Of a stretch of 64,000 nt of DNA, positions 1-8,015 are shown piece after piece (the stretch's first letter is position 1; the number at the start of each line of letters is the position of its first letter). The notes under the pieces are model-generated. The model saw nothing but the letters and a program-made list of their open reading frames with translations, searched no databases and was not told the origin of the DNA. The stretch lies in the NCBI RefSeq assembly GCF_000341085.1, contig NZ_ANBA01000018.1, positions 186,001 to 250,000 of the forward strand. The letters run 5' to 3'. The translations under genes were made by a program, and so were the position numbers. This stretch comes from Nocardiopsis ganjiahuensis DSM 45031 (lineage in GTDB: Bacteria; Actinomycetota; Actinomycetes; Streptosporangiales; Streptosporangiaceae).

Positions 1-1780
1 CGGGGACGTCGAGCATGCCCGCGCCCTGGCGGTGGACGTTGTCCAGGATGCCGAGGTCCGGGTTGCCCCACCAGGCGGTCGGGTCGGCGGAGTTCTGGAG
101 GACGTCGCGCACGTCGTGCGCGCCGAGGTCCGGCCGGGCCTCCAGCAGCAGGGCGACGCCGCCCGCGACGTGCGGGGAGGACATCGAGGTGCCGCTGATG
201 GTCGCGTAGCCGCCCTTGGCCATCGGGTAGGTGGAGTTGATCAGTCCGCCCGGGGCGCCGATGTCCGGTTTGAGGTCCAGGTCCGGGGACATCCCGTAGG
301 AGCTGAAGCTGCTGATCAGGCCGCCGGTCGGGTTGGGGGTCGTGGTCTCCTCGCCGGTCCAGGTCAGGGTGACCGGCTCGTCGCCCTCCAGGAGCTCGCG
401 GAGGTGGGCCCCGGCCTCGTCGGAGATGCCGACGGCGAACGCGCCCCGGTCGGTGATGCCGCCGCCGGCGAACATGCCGGGGAGGTTGTTGTGGATCACG
501 ACCCCGGTGGCGCCGGCGTCGAGTGCGGCGTCGTACTTCTCGGCGAAGGCGCACTCGCCGCGGACCATGAGCGCGGTCCTGCCCTCGGGGTCGCCTTCGA
601 GTTCGTCGCCCGCGGCCAGGCAGCCCCGGCCGATGTAGACGAGTTCGTCGGTCTCACCCGAGGCGGGCGGCAGGACGGCGTCGTCCATCTCCATGTAGGC
701 GATGGTCTCGCCGCTCTGGGAGACCTCGGCCGCGGAGGCCCGGATGTGGGTGTTGTCGTAGGCCGCGACACCGATGACGTCGGCGCCCAGGCCGGGGGCG
801 CCGGCGGAGTAGAGGCCGGTGGCGCCCTCGTTGCCGATGGAGGCGACCACGACCATGCCCTCGTCGACCAGGTTGTCCGAGGCGACGGCGGTGGGGTACT
901 GCGGCCAGGAGTGGGACGAGCCGATGCTCATGTTGAGCACGTCCATGTCGTCGGCCAGCGCCTGCTCCATGGCGGCGACCATGACGTCGGAGGTGGTGGA
1001 ACCCGAGCAGCCGAACACCTTGTAGGCGCCGAAGACGACGTCGGGCGCGACCCCGGTGACCTGGCCCTGGGCACCGATGATGCCCGCGACGTGGGTGCCG
1101 TGGCCGTTGCAGTCCTGTGGGTCGCCGTCGGGGGCCGGGGTGCTGTTGTCCGGGTCTCCGGCGTTGTAGTCGTCGCCGACGAAGTCGTGCCCCGTCACCA
1201 CGCGCTCGGACGGGAATCCGCCCGGGCCGCCGAGGTCGGGGTGGGTGTAGTCGACGCCGGTGTCCATGACGGCCACGCGCAGACCCTCACCGGACAGCCC
1301 GAGCTCGCTCTGCACGACGTCCGCGCCGGTCATGCCGAGCGCGGTGTCCATCTCCGGTTCGCTGTCGTCGTGGTCGGGGATCTCGTGGCGGACGACCGGG
1401 TGAATGGCCGCGACGCCGGGGATCTCCCGCGCCGTGCCCACCTGGGCGTCGTCCATCTCCACGGAGAGGCCGTTCCACAGTTCGCTGAAGGACAGCCGTT
1501 CGGTGTACTCGAGCCCGTACTCCTCGGCCTCGGCGTGGAATTCGGCGTGCTCGTCCTCGACGGCCGCGGAGGCCGTTCCCTCCGAGGTGGGCGGGCCCTC
1601 CAGTTCGATGAACCACAGGTCCTGGACCTGGTGGGTCAGCTCGCCGTTCTCCGCGGTGGGCGCCGGATGGAGGGGTGCGAGTTCCGAGCTCTCGTCGGCG
1701 CCGGCCGGTGTGACCGCGACCAGGCCCGCAATCAGTGTCAGCCCGGCGAGCGGCGCCAGGCGTGATCGGTGGGGTGCCAC
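1..1780 (-). CDS. Secreted subtilisin-like (S8) serine protease with PA insert, partial
   Basis: Extracellular endopeptidase; the C-terminus lies beyond the left edge. I chose the GTG at 1780 because an AGAAGGGA ribosome site lies just upstream and a signal peptide follows directly (basic MAPHRSR, then a hydrophobic stretch ending near AGA, residue 28). Residues about 40-135 look like an I9 propeptide. The catalytic triad is visible: D173 in VMDTGVDYTH, H227 in NGHGTHVAG and S532 in SGTSMSSPHVAG. Between His and Ser, residues about 320-430 form a protease-associated insert (ALMVRGECAFAEKYDAA, GVVIHNN), as in Vpr-type subtilases. It is transcribed away from the B12 transport genes and shares no operon in the window. 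The fold is certain; the substrate is unknown. Confidence 0.93.
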   Translation of the reverse strand, partial: MAPHRSRLAPLAGLTLIAGLVAVTPAGADESSELAPLHPAPTAENGELTHQVQDLWFIELEGPPTSEGTASAAVEDEHAEFHAEAEEYGLEYTERLSFSELWNGLSVEMDDAQVGTAREIPGVAAIHPVVRHEIPDHDDSEPEMDTALGMTGADVVQSELGLSGEGLRVAVMDTGVDYTHPDLGGPGGFPSERVVTGHDFVGDDYNAGDPDNSTPAPDGDPQDCNGHGTHVAGIIGAQGQVTGVAPDVVFGAYKVFGCSGSTTSDVMVAAMEQALADDMDVLNMSIGSSHSWPQYPTAVASDNLVDEGMVVVASIGNEGATGLYSAGAPGLGADVIGVAAYDNTHIRASAAEVSQSGETIAYMEMDDAVLPPASGETDELVYIGRGCLAAGDELEGDPEGRTALMVRGECAFAEKYDAALDAGATGVVIHNNLPGMFAGGGITDRGAFAVGISDEAGAHLRELLEGDEPVTLTWTGEETTTPNPTGGLISSFSSYGMSPDLDLKPDIGAPGGLINSTYPMAKGGYATISGTSMSSPHVAGGVALLLEARPDLGAHDVRDVLQNSADPTAWWGNPDLGILDNVHRQGAGMLDVP

Positions 1781-2195
1781 CTTGTCAACACATCCCTTCT
1801 CGTGCGCGCCTCAGGACACCGGGGGAACGACGCCCCACCGGGTACGGGTGTACACGCACGGGGGGATACGCCGCTTGATGTCCGTAGTCGGATAATCGGC
1901 GCGCATAGCAACGAGATCATTGCTGTGTGCGATAAAGGTGTCAATGTTCATTCAGACTCAATATGGCTACGTAGCGGATTTAAGTGGCGCACGTTTCTCT
2001 TGAGGTCTCAGAAGGCAATAAAGTGGACATAAAGCGCTTTTGGTAAGAAACTCAGTGGAGAGCCCGCCCGGCAAACCCGGCACCAGAAGCCGCCGAACCC
2101 CGGACCGCACCGCCGAACCCCCAGGTCGGAGCGGGGACCCGCGCCCTCCCCGGACGAGCGGAGGCGCCCCGTGGGACCGGTGGGGCTCCCAGTAC
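1781..2195. other. Intergenic region, AT-richer than its surroundings
   Basis: This gap separates the divergent protease and B12 transport genes. The stretch around 1900-2055 is clearly lower in G+C than the surrounding coding DNA and holds no convincing reading frame. It probably contains the protease promoter (minus strand) and the promoter for the riboswitch transcript (plus strand). I could not assign -35/-10 boxes with confidence. Confidence 0.5.
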
Positions 2196-2365
2196 AGTGG
2201 AGTGGTTGTGCCGCCGCCAGGCGGCGCGACCGGTGTCGAACGAGCGAAGTCCGGTCCCGCGGCCGCAACCGGCCGCCCAACCCGGCGCTGTCCCGCAACT
2301 GTGGAGCCCCGCGTGTGAGCACGGGGACGAGCCAGGTCGCCTCTTCGGCCCCGACGTACCCCGTC
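2196..2365 (+). promoter_or_regulatory. Cobalamin (B12) riboswitch
   Basis: The leader contains the conserved cobalamin-riboswitch core GGCGCTGTCCCGCAACTGT (about 2286-2304) followed by the B12-box-like GAGCCAGGTCGCCT (about 2330-2343). A GC-rich stretch with pairing potential up to the ribosome site at 2421 could be the expression platform. The downstream gene encodes a BtuF-type lipoprotein, which fits. Adenosylcobalamin would be expected to repress expression. The outer boundaries are approximate. Confidence 0.88.
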
Positions 2366-2430
2366 CTCGTGGGAAGGACCGGCCGTCCCCGACCGGGCCG
2401 TGCCCTTCCCCGGATCACCGAAGGAGCACC

Positions 2431-3432
2431 GTGCGGATCGCCCGTAAACTGCCCGTCGCACTCCTGGGCACCGCCCTCGCCCTCACCGCCTGCGGCACCA
2501 CCGGCCCCGAGTCCGAGCCCGACGCCGCGGAGGAGACCGGCACCGCCTCCGTCGAGTGCGGAGCCCCCGAACCCGCGGCCGACCGCGCGCCGATCGGCGA
2601 CGGGTCCTTCCCCGTCACCGTGACCGGGGCAACCGGGGACCTCACCCTCGACGAGGCCCCCGAGCGCATCGTCTCGCTCTCGCCGAGCAACACCGAGACG
2701 CTCTTCGCCATCGGAGCGGGCGAGCGGGTCGAGGCGGCCGACGAGTACTCCAACTACCCGGACGAGGCCCCCACCACGGACCTCAGCGGCTTCACGCCCA
2801 GCGTCGAGGCGATCAGCGAGTACGACCCCGACCTCGTGATCCTCTCGGACAGCGCCATCGACACCGCCGAACAGCTCGACGCCGTCGACATCCCCACCCT
2901 GGTCCTGGGCGGCGCCGCCGACCTCGAGGGCGTCTACGCCCAGATCCGCATGCTCGGCGAGGCCACCGGCAACACCGAGGAGGCCGACGCCGAGGCCACC
3001 CGGGTCGAGAACGAGTTCAACGAGATCGTCGACTCCACCTGCGCCGAGCTCGGGGACACCGAGCTGAGCTTCTACCAGGAGCTCGACGAGACCCTGTACT
3101 CCGCGACCTCCAGCACCTTCGTCGGCCAGATCTACGACGCCTTCGGCCTGGTGAACATCGCCGACAGGGCCGACGACGACGAGAGCGGCGGCTACCCGCA
3201 GCTGTCCGCCGAGTTCGTGGTCGAGGAGAACCCCGACCTGATCTTCCTCTCCTACGGTGACGAGGCCGCGGTCACGGCCGTCACCGAGCGCCCCGCCTTC
3301 GACACCGTCTCCGCCGTCGAGACCGACTCGGTCCACCTGCTCGACGCCGACATCGCCTCCCGCTGGGGACCGCGCGTGGTCGACTTCGCCCAGGCCGTCG
3401 GCGACGCGGTCAGCGAGACCGCCGACCAGTAG
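2431..3432 (+). CDS. btuF: Cobalamin ABC transporter substrate-binding lipoprotein (BtuF-like)
   Basis: Captures corrinoid outside the membrane and passes it to the permease. The GTG at 2431 follows AAGGAG (2421-2426) at good spacing. The 333-residue product starts with a lipoprotein signal and lipobox LTAC (Cys near residue 21), then a two-lobe periplasmic-binding fold typical of BtuF/FhuD proteins: ERIVSLSPSNTETLFAIGAGERV near the N-terminus and NPDLIFLSYGDEAAV near the C-terminus, joined by a long helix. Siderophore-binding relatives look alike, but the cobalamin riboswitch directly upstream argues for B12. The permease follows 61 bp downstream. Confidence 0.88.
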   Translation: MRIARKLPVALLGTALALTACGTTGPESEPDAAEETGTASVECGAPEPAADRAPIGDGSFPVTVTGATGDLTLDEAPERIVSLSPSNTETLFAIGAGERVEAADEYSNYPDEAPTTDLSGFTPSVEAISEYDPDLVILSDSAIDTAEQLDAVDIPTLVLGGAADLEGVYAQIRMLGEATGNTEEADAEATRVENEFNEIVDSTCAELGDTELSFYQELDETLYSATSSTFVGQIYDAFGLVNIADRADDDESGGYPQLSAEFVVEENPDLIFLSYGDEAAVTAVTERPAFDTVSAVETDSVHLLDADIASRWGPRVVDFAQAVGDAVSETADQ

Positions 3433-3493
3433 TCGGGACCGGCAGGAACAGGGGCAGGGGCCGTGAGGGCCCGCAGCGAGGGGGAAACAGGGC

Positions 3494-4525
3494 GTGAAGG
3501 GCTTCGGAGTGCCGCTGGGCTGGCTCCTGGGCGGTGCGGTCGCACTGTTCGTGGCCGGGGTCTTCGGCATCTCCGCGGGCGCCGCCTCCATCTCCGCGGC
3601 GGACATCCTCCGCCACCTGTTCAGCCTCCTGCCGTTCGGTGCGGAGTCACCGCTCACCGACCGGCAGGAGGCGCTCCTCATGGAACTGCGCCTGCCCCGC
3701 GTGGTGATGGGAGCCGTCGTCGGCGCCCTCCTGGCCACAGCGGGCGGCGCCTACCAGGGCGTCTTCCGCAACCCGCTGGCCGACCCCTTCCTCCTGGGTG
3801 CCGCCGCCGGGGCCGGGCTGGGCGCCACCATGGTCATGGTCTTCGGCCAGGACCTGACCGCCGACCCGCGCGCCCTGGTCCCCGTGGCCGCCTTCTTCGG
3901 AGCCCTCATGGGGGTGGCCGCCGCCTACATGCTCGGTTCCACCGCCGGGGGAGGGGGCACCGCCGCCCTGGTCCTGGCCGGGGTGGCCGTCTCGTCCTTC
4001 CTCTCCGCGGCGCAGACCCTCGTCCAGCAGATGGGCGTCGACCAGCTCCAGCGCATCTACGCGTGGCTGCTGGGCGGGCTCGGGCGCGGCGGCTGGGACG
4101 ACGTGCGCCTCATCGCGCCGTACGCGGTCGTCGGACTCGTCGTCCTGCTGCTCTCCGGCTACCTGCTGGACATGCTCGCCCTGGGCGACGACAAGGCCGT
4201 CAGCCTCGGCCTGAACCCCGCCGTGGTGCGGATGGTCGTCATCGCGGCAGCCTCCCTGGCCACCGCGGCCGCGGTCTCCGTGAGCGGGCTGATCGGCTTC
4301 GTCGGCATCGTCGTCCCGCACATCGTGCGCCGCCTCGTGGGTTCGAACTACCGGGCGATCCTGCCCGTCACCGTGCTGGTGGGCGGTGCCTTCCTCGTGA
4401 CGGTGGACATCGTGGCGCGCACCGTCGTGGCCCCCGCGGAACTGCCCATCGGGGTGGTCACCGCGTTCCTCGGCGCCCCCTTCTTCGTGCTCATCCTGCG
4501 CACCACACGCCACCGGGGCACCTGA
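3494..4525 (+). CDS. btuC: FecCD-family ABC permease, probably cobalamin (BtuC-like)
   Basis: Membrane half-channel for import of B12 delivered by the upstream lipoprotein. The 343-residue product begins with GTG and is almost entirely hydrophobic, with about ten predicted transmembrane segments. Family landmarks are LPRVVMGAVVGALLATAGGAYQ near residue 65, the NPLADPFLLGAAAGAGLGA loop near 90, and VSGLIGFVGIVVPHIVRRLVG near 265, the coupling region that contacts the ATPase. Iron-siderophore permeases share these features; the riboswitch context favours cobalamin. No BtuD ATPase follows: the next gene is ftsY, 88 bp downstream, so the ATPase must be supplied from elsewhere. Confidence 0.88.
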   Translation: MKGFGVPLGWLLGGAVALFVAGVFGISAGAASISAADILRHLFSLLPFGAESPLTDRQEALLMELRLPRVVMGAVVGALLATAGGAYQGVFRNPLADPFLLGAAAGAGLGATMVMVFGQDLTADPRALVPVAAFFGALMGVAAAYMLGSTAGGGGTAALVLAGVAVSSFLSAAQTLVQQMGVDQLQRIYAWLLGGLGRGGWDDVRLIAPYAVVGLVVLLLSGYLLDMLALGDDKAVSLGLNPAVVRMVVIAAASLATAAAVSVSGLIGFVGIVVPHIVRRLVGSNYRAILPVTVLVGGAFLVTVDIVARTVVAPAELPIGVVTAFLGAPFFVLILRTTRHRGT

Positions 4526-4613
4526 CACCGGGCCGACCGCGCCCAGTCGTGCCCGGCACGCCACCGCGGCGTGATGCGAACGCGTCGAACACTCTGGGAG
4601 ACTGGTTCACGCT

Positions 4614-5804
4614 ATGGACATCACCTTGCTCGTAAGCCTCATCGTCGTCGTCGCCCTCCTGGCGGTTGGCGGGTTCTTCCTGGTCAGGACCCGACGCTCG
4701 GTCACGCCGGGTAAGGAGGAGACCAAGCCCGAGGTCACCGGAGCGCCCAAGGAGGCCGCCCCGGAGGAGGACCGAGAACGGGAAGAGGGAGCGGTGGGAA
4801 CGCCTCCCGCCCACGCGCCTCCCGCGGAGGACACCGCCCCTCCGGCACCCGCCGAACCAGCCGAACCCGAACTCGAGACCCCGCCCCCGTCCGCCGGTCG
4901 CATGGTCCGCCTGCGCGCCCGACTGGCCCGCTCGCAGAGCTCCTTCGGGCAGGGCCTGCTCACCCTGCTCTCCGCCAAGACCCTGGACGAGGACACCTGG
5001 GAGGAGATCGAGGACACCCTGATCACCGCCGACATCGGTGTCACCTCGGCCACCCAGATCGTCGAGAACCTGCGCACCCGGGTCAAGGTGCTCGGCACCC
5101 GGGACACCGAGGAGGTCCGCGCACTGCTGCGCGAGGAGCTCCTCAAGCAGCTCGGCTCCGACACCGACCGCACCGTGCGCACCGAACCGCACGGCGACCG
5201 TCCGGCCGTGATCATGATCGTGGGCGTCAACGGCACCGGCAAGACCACGACCACCGGCAAGCTCGCCCGTGTCCTGGTCGGTGACGGCCGCACCGTCGTC
5301 CTGGGCGCCGCGGACACCTTCCGCGCCGCCGCCAGCGAACAGCTCCAGACCTGGGGCAGCCGCGTCGGCGCCCCGGTCGTGCGCAAGGACGAGGGCGCCG
5401 ACCCCGCCAGCGTGGCCTTCGACGCCGTCGCACGGGGTATCGAGGACGGTGCGGACACCGTCATCATCGACACCGCCGGACGCCTGCACACCAAGACCGG
5501 CCTGATGGACGAGCTGGGCAAGGTCAAGCGGGTGGTGGAGAAGAAGTCCCAGGTCGACGAGGTCCTCCTCGTCCTGGACGCCACCACCGGCCAGAACGGC
5601 CTCCGGCAGGCGCGCGTGTTCGCCGAGGTCGTCAACGTCACCGGCATCGCCCTGACCAAGCTCGACGGCACCGCCAAGGGCGGCATCATCGTCCAGGTCC
5701 AGCGCGAGCTGGGCGTCCCGGTCAAGCTCGTCGGACTCGGCGAGGGGCCGGACGACCTCGCGCCCTTCGACCCCGAGGTCTTCGTGGACGCCATCCTCGG
5801 CTGA
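4614..5804 (+). CDS. ftsY: Signal recognition particle receptor FtsY
   Basis: GTPase that docks ribosome-SRP complexes at the membrane. The 396-residue protein opens with a single transmembrane helix (residues 4-24), then an acidic and proline-rich linker (about 30-95), as in actinobacterial FtsY. The NG domain shows P-loop GVNGTGKTTTTGKLA near 204, DTFRAAASEQL near 240, DTAGRLHTKTGLMDEL near 285 and TKLDGTAKGG near 345. Ffh, its SRP partner, lies 3.6 kb downstream. A 15-bp stem-loop follows the stop codon. Confidence 0.97.
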   Translation: MDITLLVSLIVVVALLAVGGFFLVRTRRSVTPGKEETKPEVTGAPKEAAPEEDREREEGAVGTPPAHAPPAEDTAPPAPAEPAEPELETPPPSAGRMVRLRARLARSQSSFGQGLLTLLSAKTLDEDTWEEIEDTLITADIGVTSATQIVENLRTRVKVLGTRDTEEVRALLREELLKQLGSDTDRTVRTEPHGDRPAVIMIVGVNGTGKTTTTGKLARVLVGDGRTVVLGAADTFRAAASEQLQTWGSRVGAPVVRKDEGADPASVAFDAVARGIEDGADTVIIDTAGRLHTKTGLMDELGKVKRVVEKKSQVDEVLLVLDATTGQNGLRQARVFAEVVNVTGIALTKLDGTAKGGIIVQVQRELGVPVKLVGLGEGPDDLAPFDPEVFVDAILG

Positions 5805-5837
5805 CCGAGCAGCCCGCGGCGACCCCCGCGACGGCCC

Positions 5838-5873
5838 AGCGGCCGGACACCCGCACCCGGGTGTCCGGCCGCT
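5838..5873 (+). terminator. Terminator after ftsY
   Basis: A perfect 15-bp stem (AGCGGCCGGACACCC, 5838-5852, pairing with 5859-5873) closes a six-base loop and is followed by TGTCGTTT. It lies 33 bp after the ftsY stop. Confidence 0.8.
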
Positions 5874-6277
5874 GTCGTTTCCGGGCACCGCCGTCCGGTC
5901 GGGCGCCGCCCCGTGCGACGGGCTCCGGAGGCGGGTTCATCCGGGCGCAACCCCGGTGAAACACCAGGGGACGGGAACCTGGCGCACTCTTCGTTACCGG
6001 CGTGAGATGTCACTTTGCGTGCTCATATAACTCCGGAGTGTTCACGAGGTGTGGGTCTCATGTGCCGATGCATGGGCGTTCGCGCGGCCTGCACCATCCG
6101 TTCATGACGCCTTAACACTTCTGGCTGTCCTTTTACGCCCGCGCAACATGTCGGGTCCAGACGAGAAACACCCCCGCCGGACAGTGGACGCCGTGGCCAG
6201 CGCACCGGGCCCGATGATGCGCTCGCTGACTGCCGCCCTTCAAGACAATCCCCCGTCCGTGCTATGGAGGCGACGAA
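5874..6277. promoter_or_regulatory. Upstream region of the ammonium transporter gene; possible GlnR half-site
   Basis: No gene is visible in these 404 bp. GTTAC-N6-GAGAT at 5993-6008 followed by GTCAC resembles one a/b half of a GlnR box (GTnAC-N6-GAAAC). GlnR controls amtB in many actinomycetes, but the match is partial. The ribosome site GGAGG at 6266-6270 serves the ammonium transporter gene. Confidence 0.3.
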
Positions 6278-7621
6278 ATGATCGACACCGGCAACACCGC
6301 GTGGCTGCTGATGAGCGCCGCGCTGGTGATGCTCATGACCCCGGGCCTGGCCTTCTTCTACGGAGGCATGTCGCGGGCGAAGAGCGTCCTCAACATGATG
6401 CTCATGAGCTTCAGCAGCATCGCGATCGTCAGCGTCCTCTGGGTCCTGGTCGGCCACTCGCTGACCTACGCTCCCGGCTACGGCGCCCTCGACATGTTCA
6501 TCGGCGGCTTCGACTACGTCGGCCTGAGCAGCATCATGACCGAGGTCGAGCCCATCGACGGAACCGACGGGGGCTACCCGTGGCTCGTCGACGCCGGTTT
6601 CCAGCTGATGTTCGCCGTCATCACCGTGGCCCTGATCAGCGGCGCCATCGCCGACCGCGCCAAGTTCGGCGCCTGGCTGCTGTTCGCCCCGGTCTGGGCG
6701 CTGCTGGTCTACTTCCCCGTCGCCCACTGGGTCTGGGGCGGAGGCTGGATCTCCACCATGGGCGAGTGGACCGGGCTGCCCGAGGTCATCGACTTCGCCG
6801 GCGGCACCGCGGTCCACATCAACGCCGGCGCCGCTGCCCTGGCCCTGGTCATCGTGCTCGGCCGCCGCAAGGGCTTCGGCTCCGAGTCGATGCGCCCGCA
6901 CAACCTGCCGTTCGTCCTGCTGGGCGCCGCGCTCCTGTGGTTCGGCTGGTTCGGCTTCAACGCCGGCTCCGCCTACGGGGCCAACGAGACCGCCGCCCTG
7001 GCCCTGGTCAACACCCAGGTCGCCACCGCGGCCGCGACCGCCGCCTGGATGCTCGTCGAGCGCATCCGCTACGGCAAGGTCAGCGCGCTGGGCTTCGCCT
7101 CCGGCGCCATCGCCGGCCTGGTCGCCATCACGCCCGCGGCCGCCAACGTCACCCCGGTCGGAGCGATCCTCGTCGGTGTCCTGTCCGGTGCGGTCTGCGC
7201 CTACGCGATCAGCTGGAAGTTCAAGTTCAAGTACGACGACGCCCTCGACGTCGTGGGCATCCACATGGTCGGCGGCATCATCGGCTGCCTGGCCCTCGGC
7301 TTCATGGCCTCCTCCGCCGTACCCGGCGGCGGCGACGCGGGCCTGTTCTACGGCGGCGGCTTCGGTCTCCTCGCCGCGCAGGTCATCTCCGTCGTCGGCG
7401 TGATGGTCTACTCCTTCATCGTCACCTGGGTCATCGCCAAGGTCATCGACCTCCTCATCGGCTTCCGCATCGCCGAGGAGGTCGAGACCAACGGCCTCGA
7501 CCACGAGCTGCACGCCGAATCGGCCTACGCCTTCGACGAGCTCGACGAGATGGAGGAGGAAGCGGTCTCCTCGCCGACGCCTCCGGGCGGGGAGACGGCC
7601 TCACCGCAGGTCAAGTCCTAG
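6278..7621 (+). CDS. amt: Ammonium transporter (Amt family)
   Basis: Ammonium channel of the inner membrane. The 447-residue product has about eleven transmembrane helices. Recognisable Amt blocks are FFYGGMSRAKSVLNMMLMSF near residue 28, VAHWVWGGGWI near 150, DFAGGTAVHINAGAAALA near 173, LLWFGWFGFNAGSAYGAN near 218 and DVVGIHMVGGIIG near 327, including the pore His pair in VHINAG and GIHMVG. ATG at 6278 follows GGAGG. The cytosolic tail (about residues 395-447) is acidic, then Pro/Ser-rich. In Streptomyces this gene heads amtB-glnK-glnD; here a terminator follows 54 bp after the stop and neither partner is present. Confidence 0.96.
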   Translation: MIDTGNTAWLLMSAALVMLMTPGLAFFYGGMSRAKSVLNMMLMSFSSIAIVSVLWVLVGHSLTYAPGYGALDMFIGGFDYVGLSSIMTEVEPIDGTDGGYPWLVDAGFQLMFAVITVALISGAIADRAKFGAWLLFAPVWALLVYFPVAHWVWGGGWISTMGEWTGLPEVIDFAGGTAVHINAGAAALALVIVLGRRKGFGSESMRPHNLPFVLLGAALLWFGWFGFNAGSAYGANETAALALVNTQVATAAATAAWMLVERIRYGKVSALGFASGAIAGLVAITPAAANVTPVGAILVGVLSGAVCAYAISWKFKFKYDDALDVVGIHMVGGIIGCLALGFMASSAVPGGGDAGLFYGGGFGLLAAQVISVVGVMVYSFIVTWVIAKVIDLLIGFRIAEEVETNGLDHELHAESAYAFDELDEMEEEAVSSPTPPGGETASPQVKS

Positions 7622-7674
7622 TCCTCAACGCCGAGGCCGCAGGCCTTGAACCACTGACGTGGTGAGGTGGTCCA

Positions 7675-7705
7675 GGGGCCGACGGGGATTATCCCCGTCG
7701 GCCCC
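7675..7705 (+). terminator. Terminator after amt
   Basis: A perfect 14-bp stem (GGGGCCGACGGGGA, 7675-7688, with 7692-7705) has a TTA loop. It ends the amt transcript and shows that no glnK follows in the same operon. Confidence 0.82.
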
Positions 7706-8015
7706 GTCCGTGTTCCACCTGCTCCGGGACCCGAATTCCACGCATATGTACCCGTTCATGGAGTGGTGTTGGCAGTGAGCCGTGTCCGTGTTCGATACCC
7801 TTTCGGGGCGGTGCGACAGCCGGCCCGGTTTCGGGGGAACGGCGAAGAGCTCCGGGACGGGCCGACCACGGGCCCACCGGACGCAACCGGTAGGCCAGCG
7901 CCCGCGTCTCACGTCGCGGAGAGGCAGGGCGGTGACAACGCCCGGGACCCTCCCGACGACTCACACTTCACGCGCATTCGTATCAGCACCCCACAGGTCG
8001 GGGTCAGGAGGCAAG
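7706..8015. other. Intergenic region before the lipoprotein gene
   Basis: The 310 bp hold no recognisable gene. In particular I checked for a PII protein, which the neighbouring amt would predict, and found none. The ribosome site CAGGAGGC lies at 8006-8013. Confidence 0.5.

Noticed and set aside
32..1765. A 577-codon plus-strand frame opposite the protease
   Set aside because: The minus strand encodes a complete subtilisin triad with signal peptide; the plus-strand frame has no recognisable feature.
2431..4525. Siderophore importer
   Set aside because: Protein folds would allow it, but the cobalamin riboswitch directly upstream makes B12 the better call.
7622..8015. Hidden glnK gene after amt
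   Set aside because: No frame shows PII motifs, and a terminator occupies the start of the gap.
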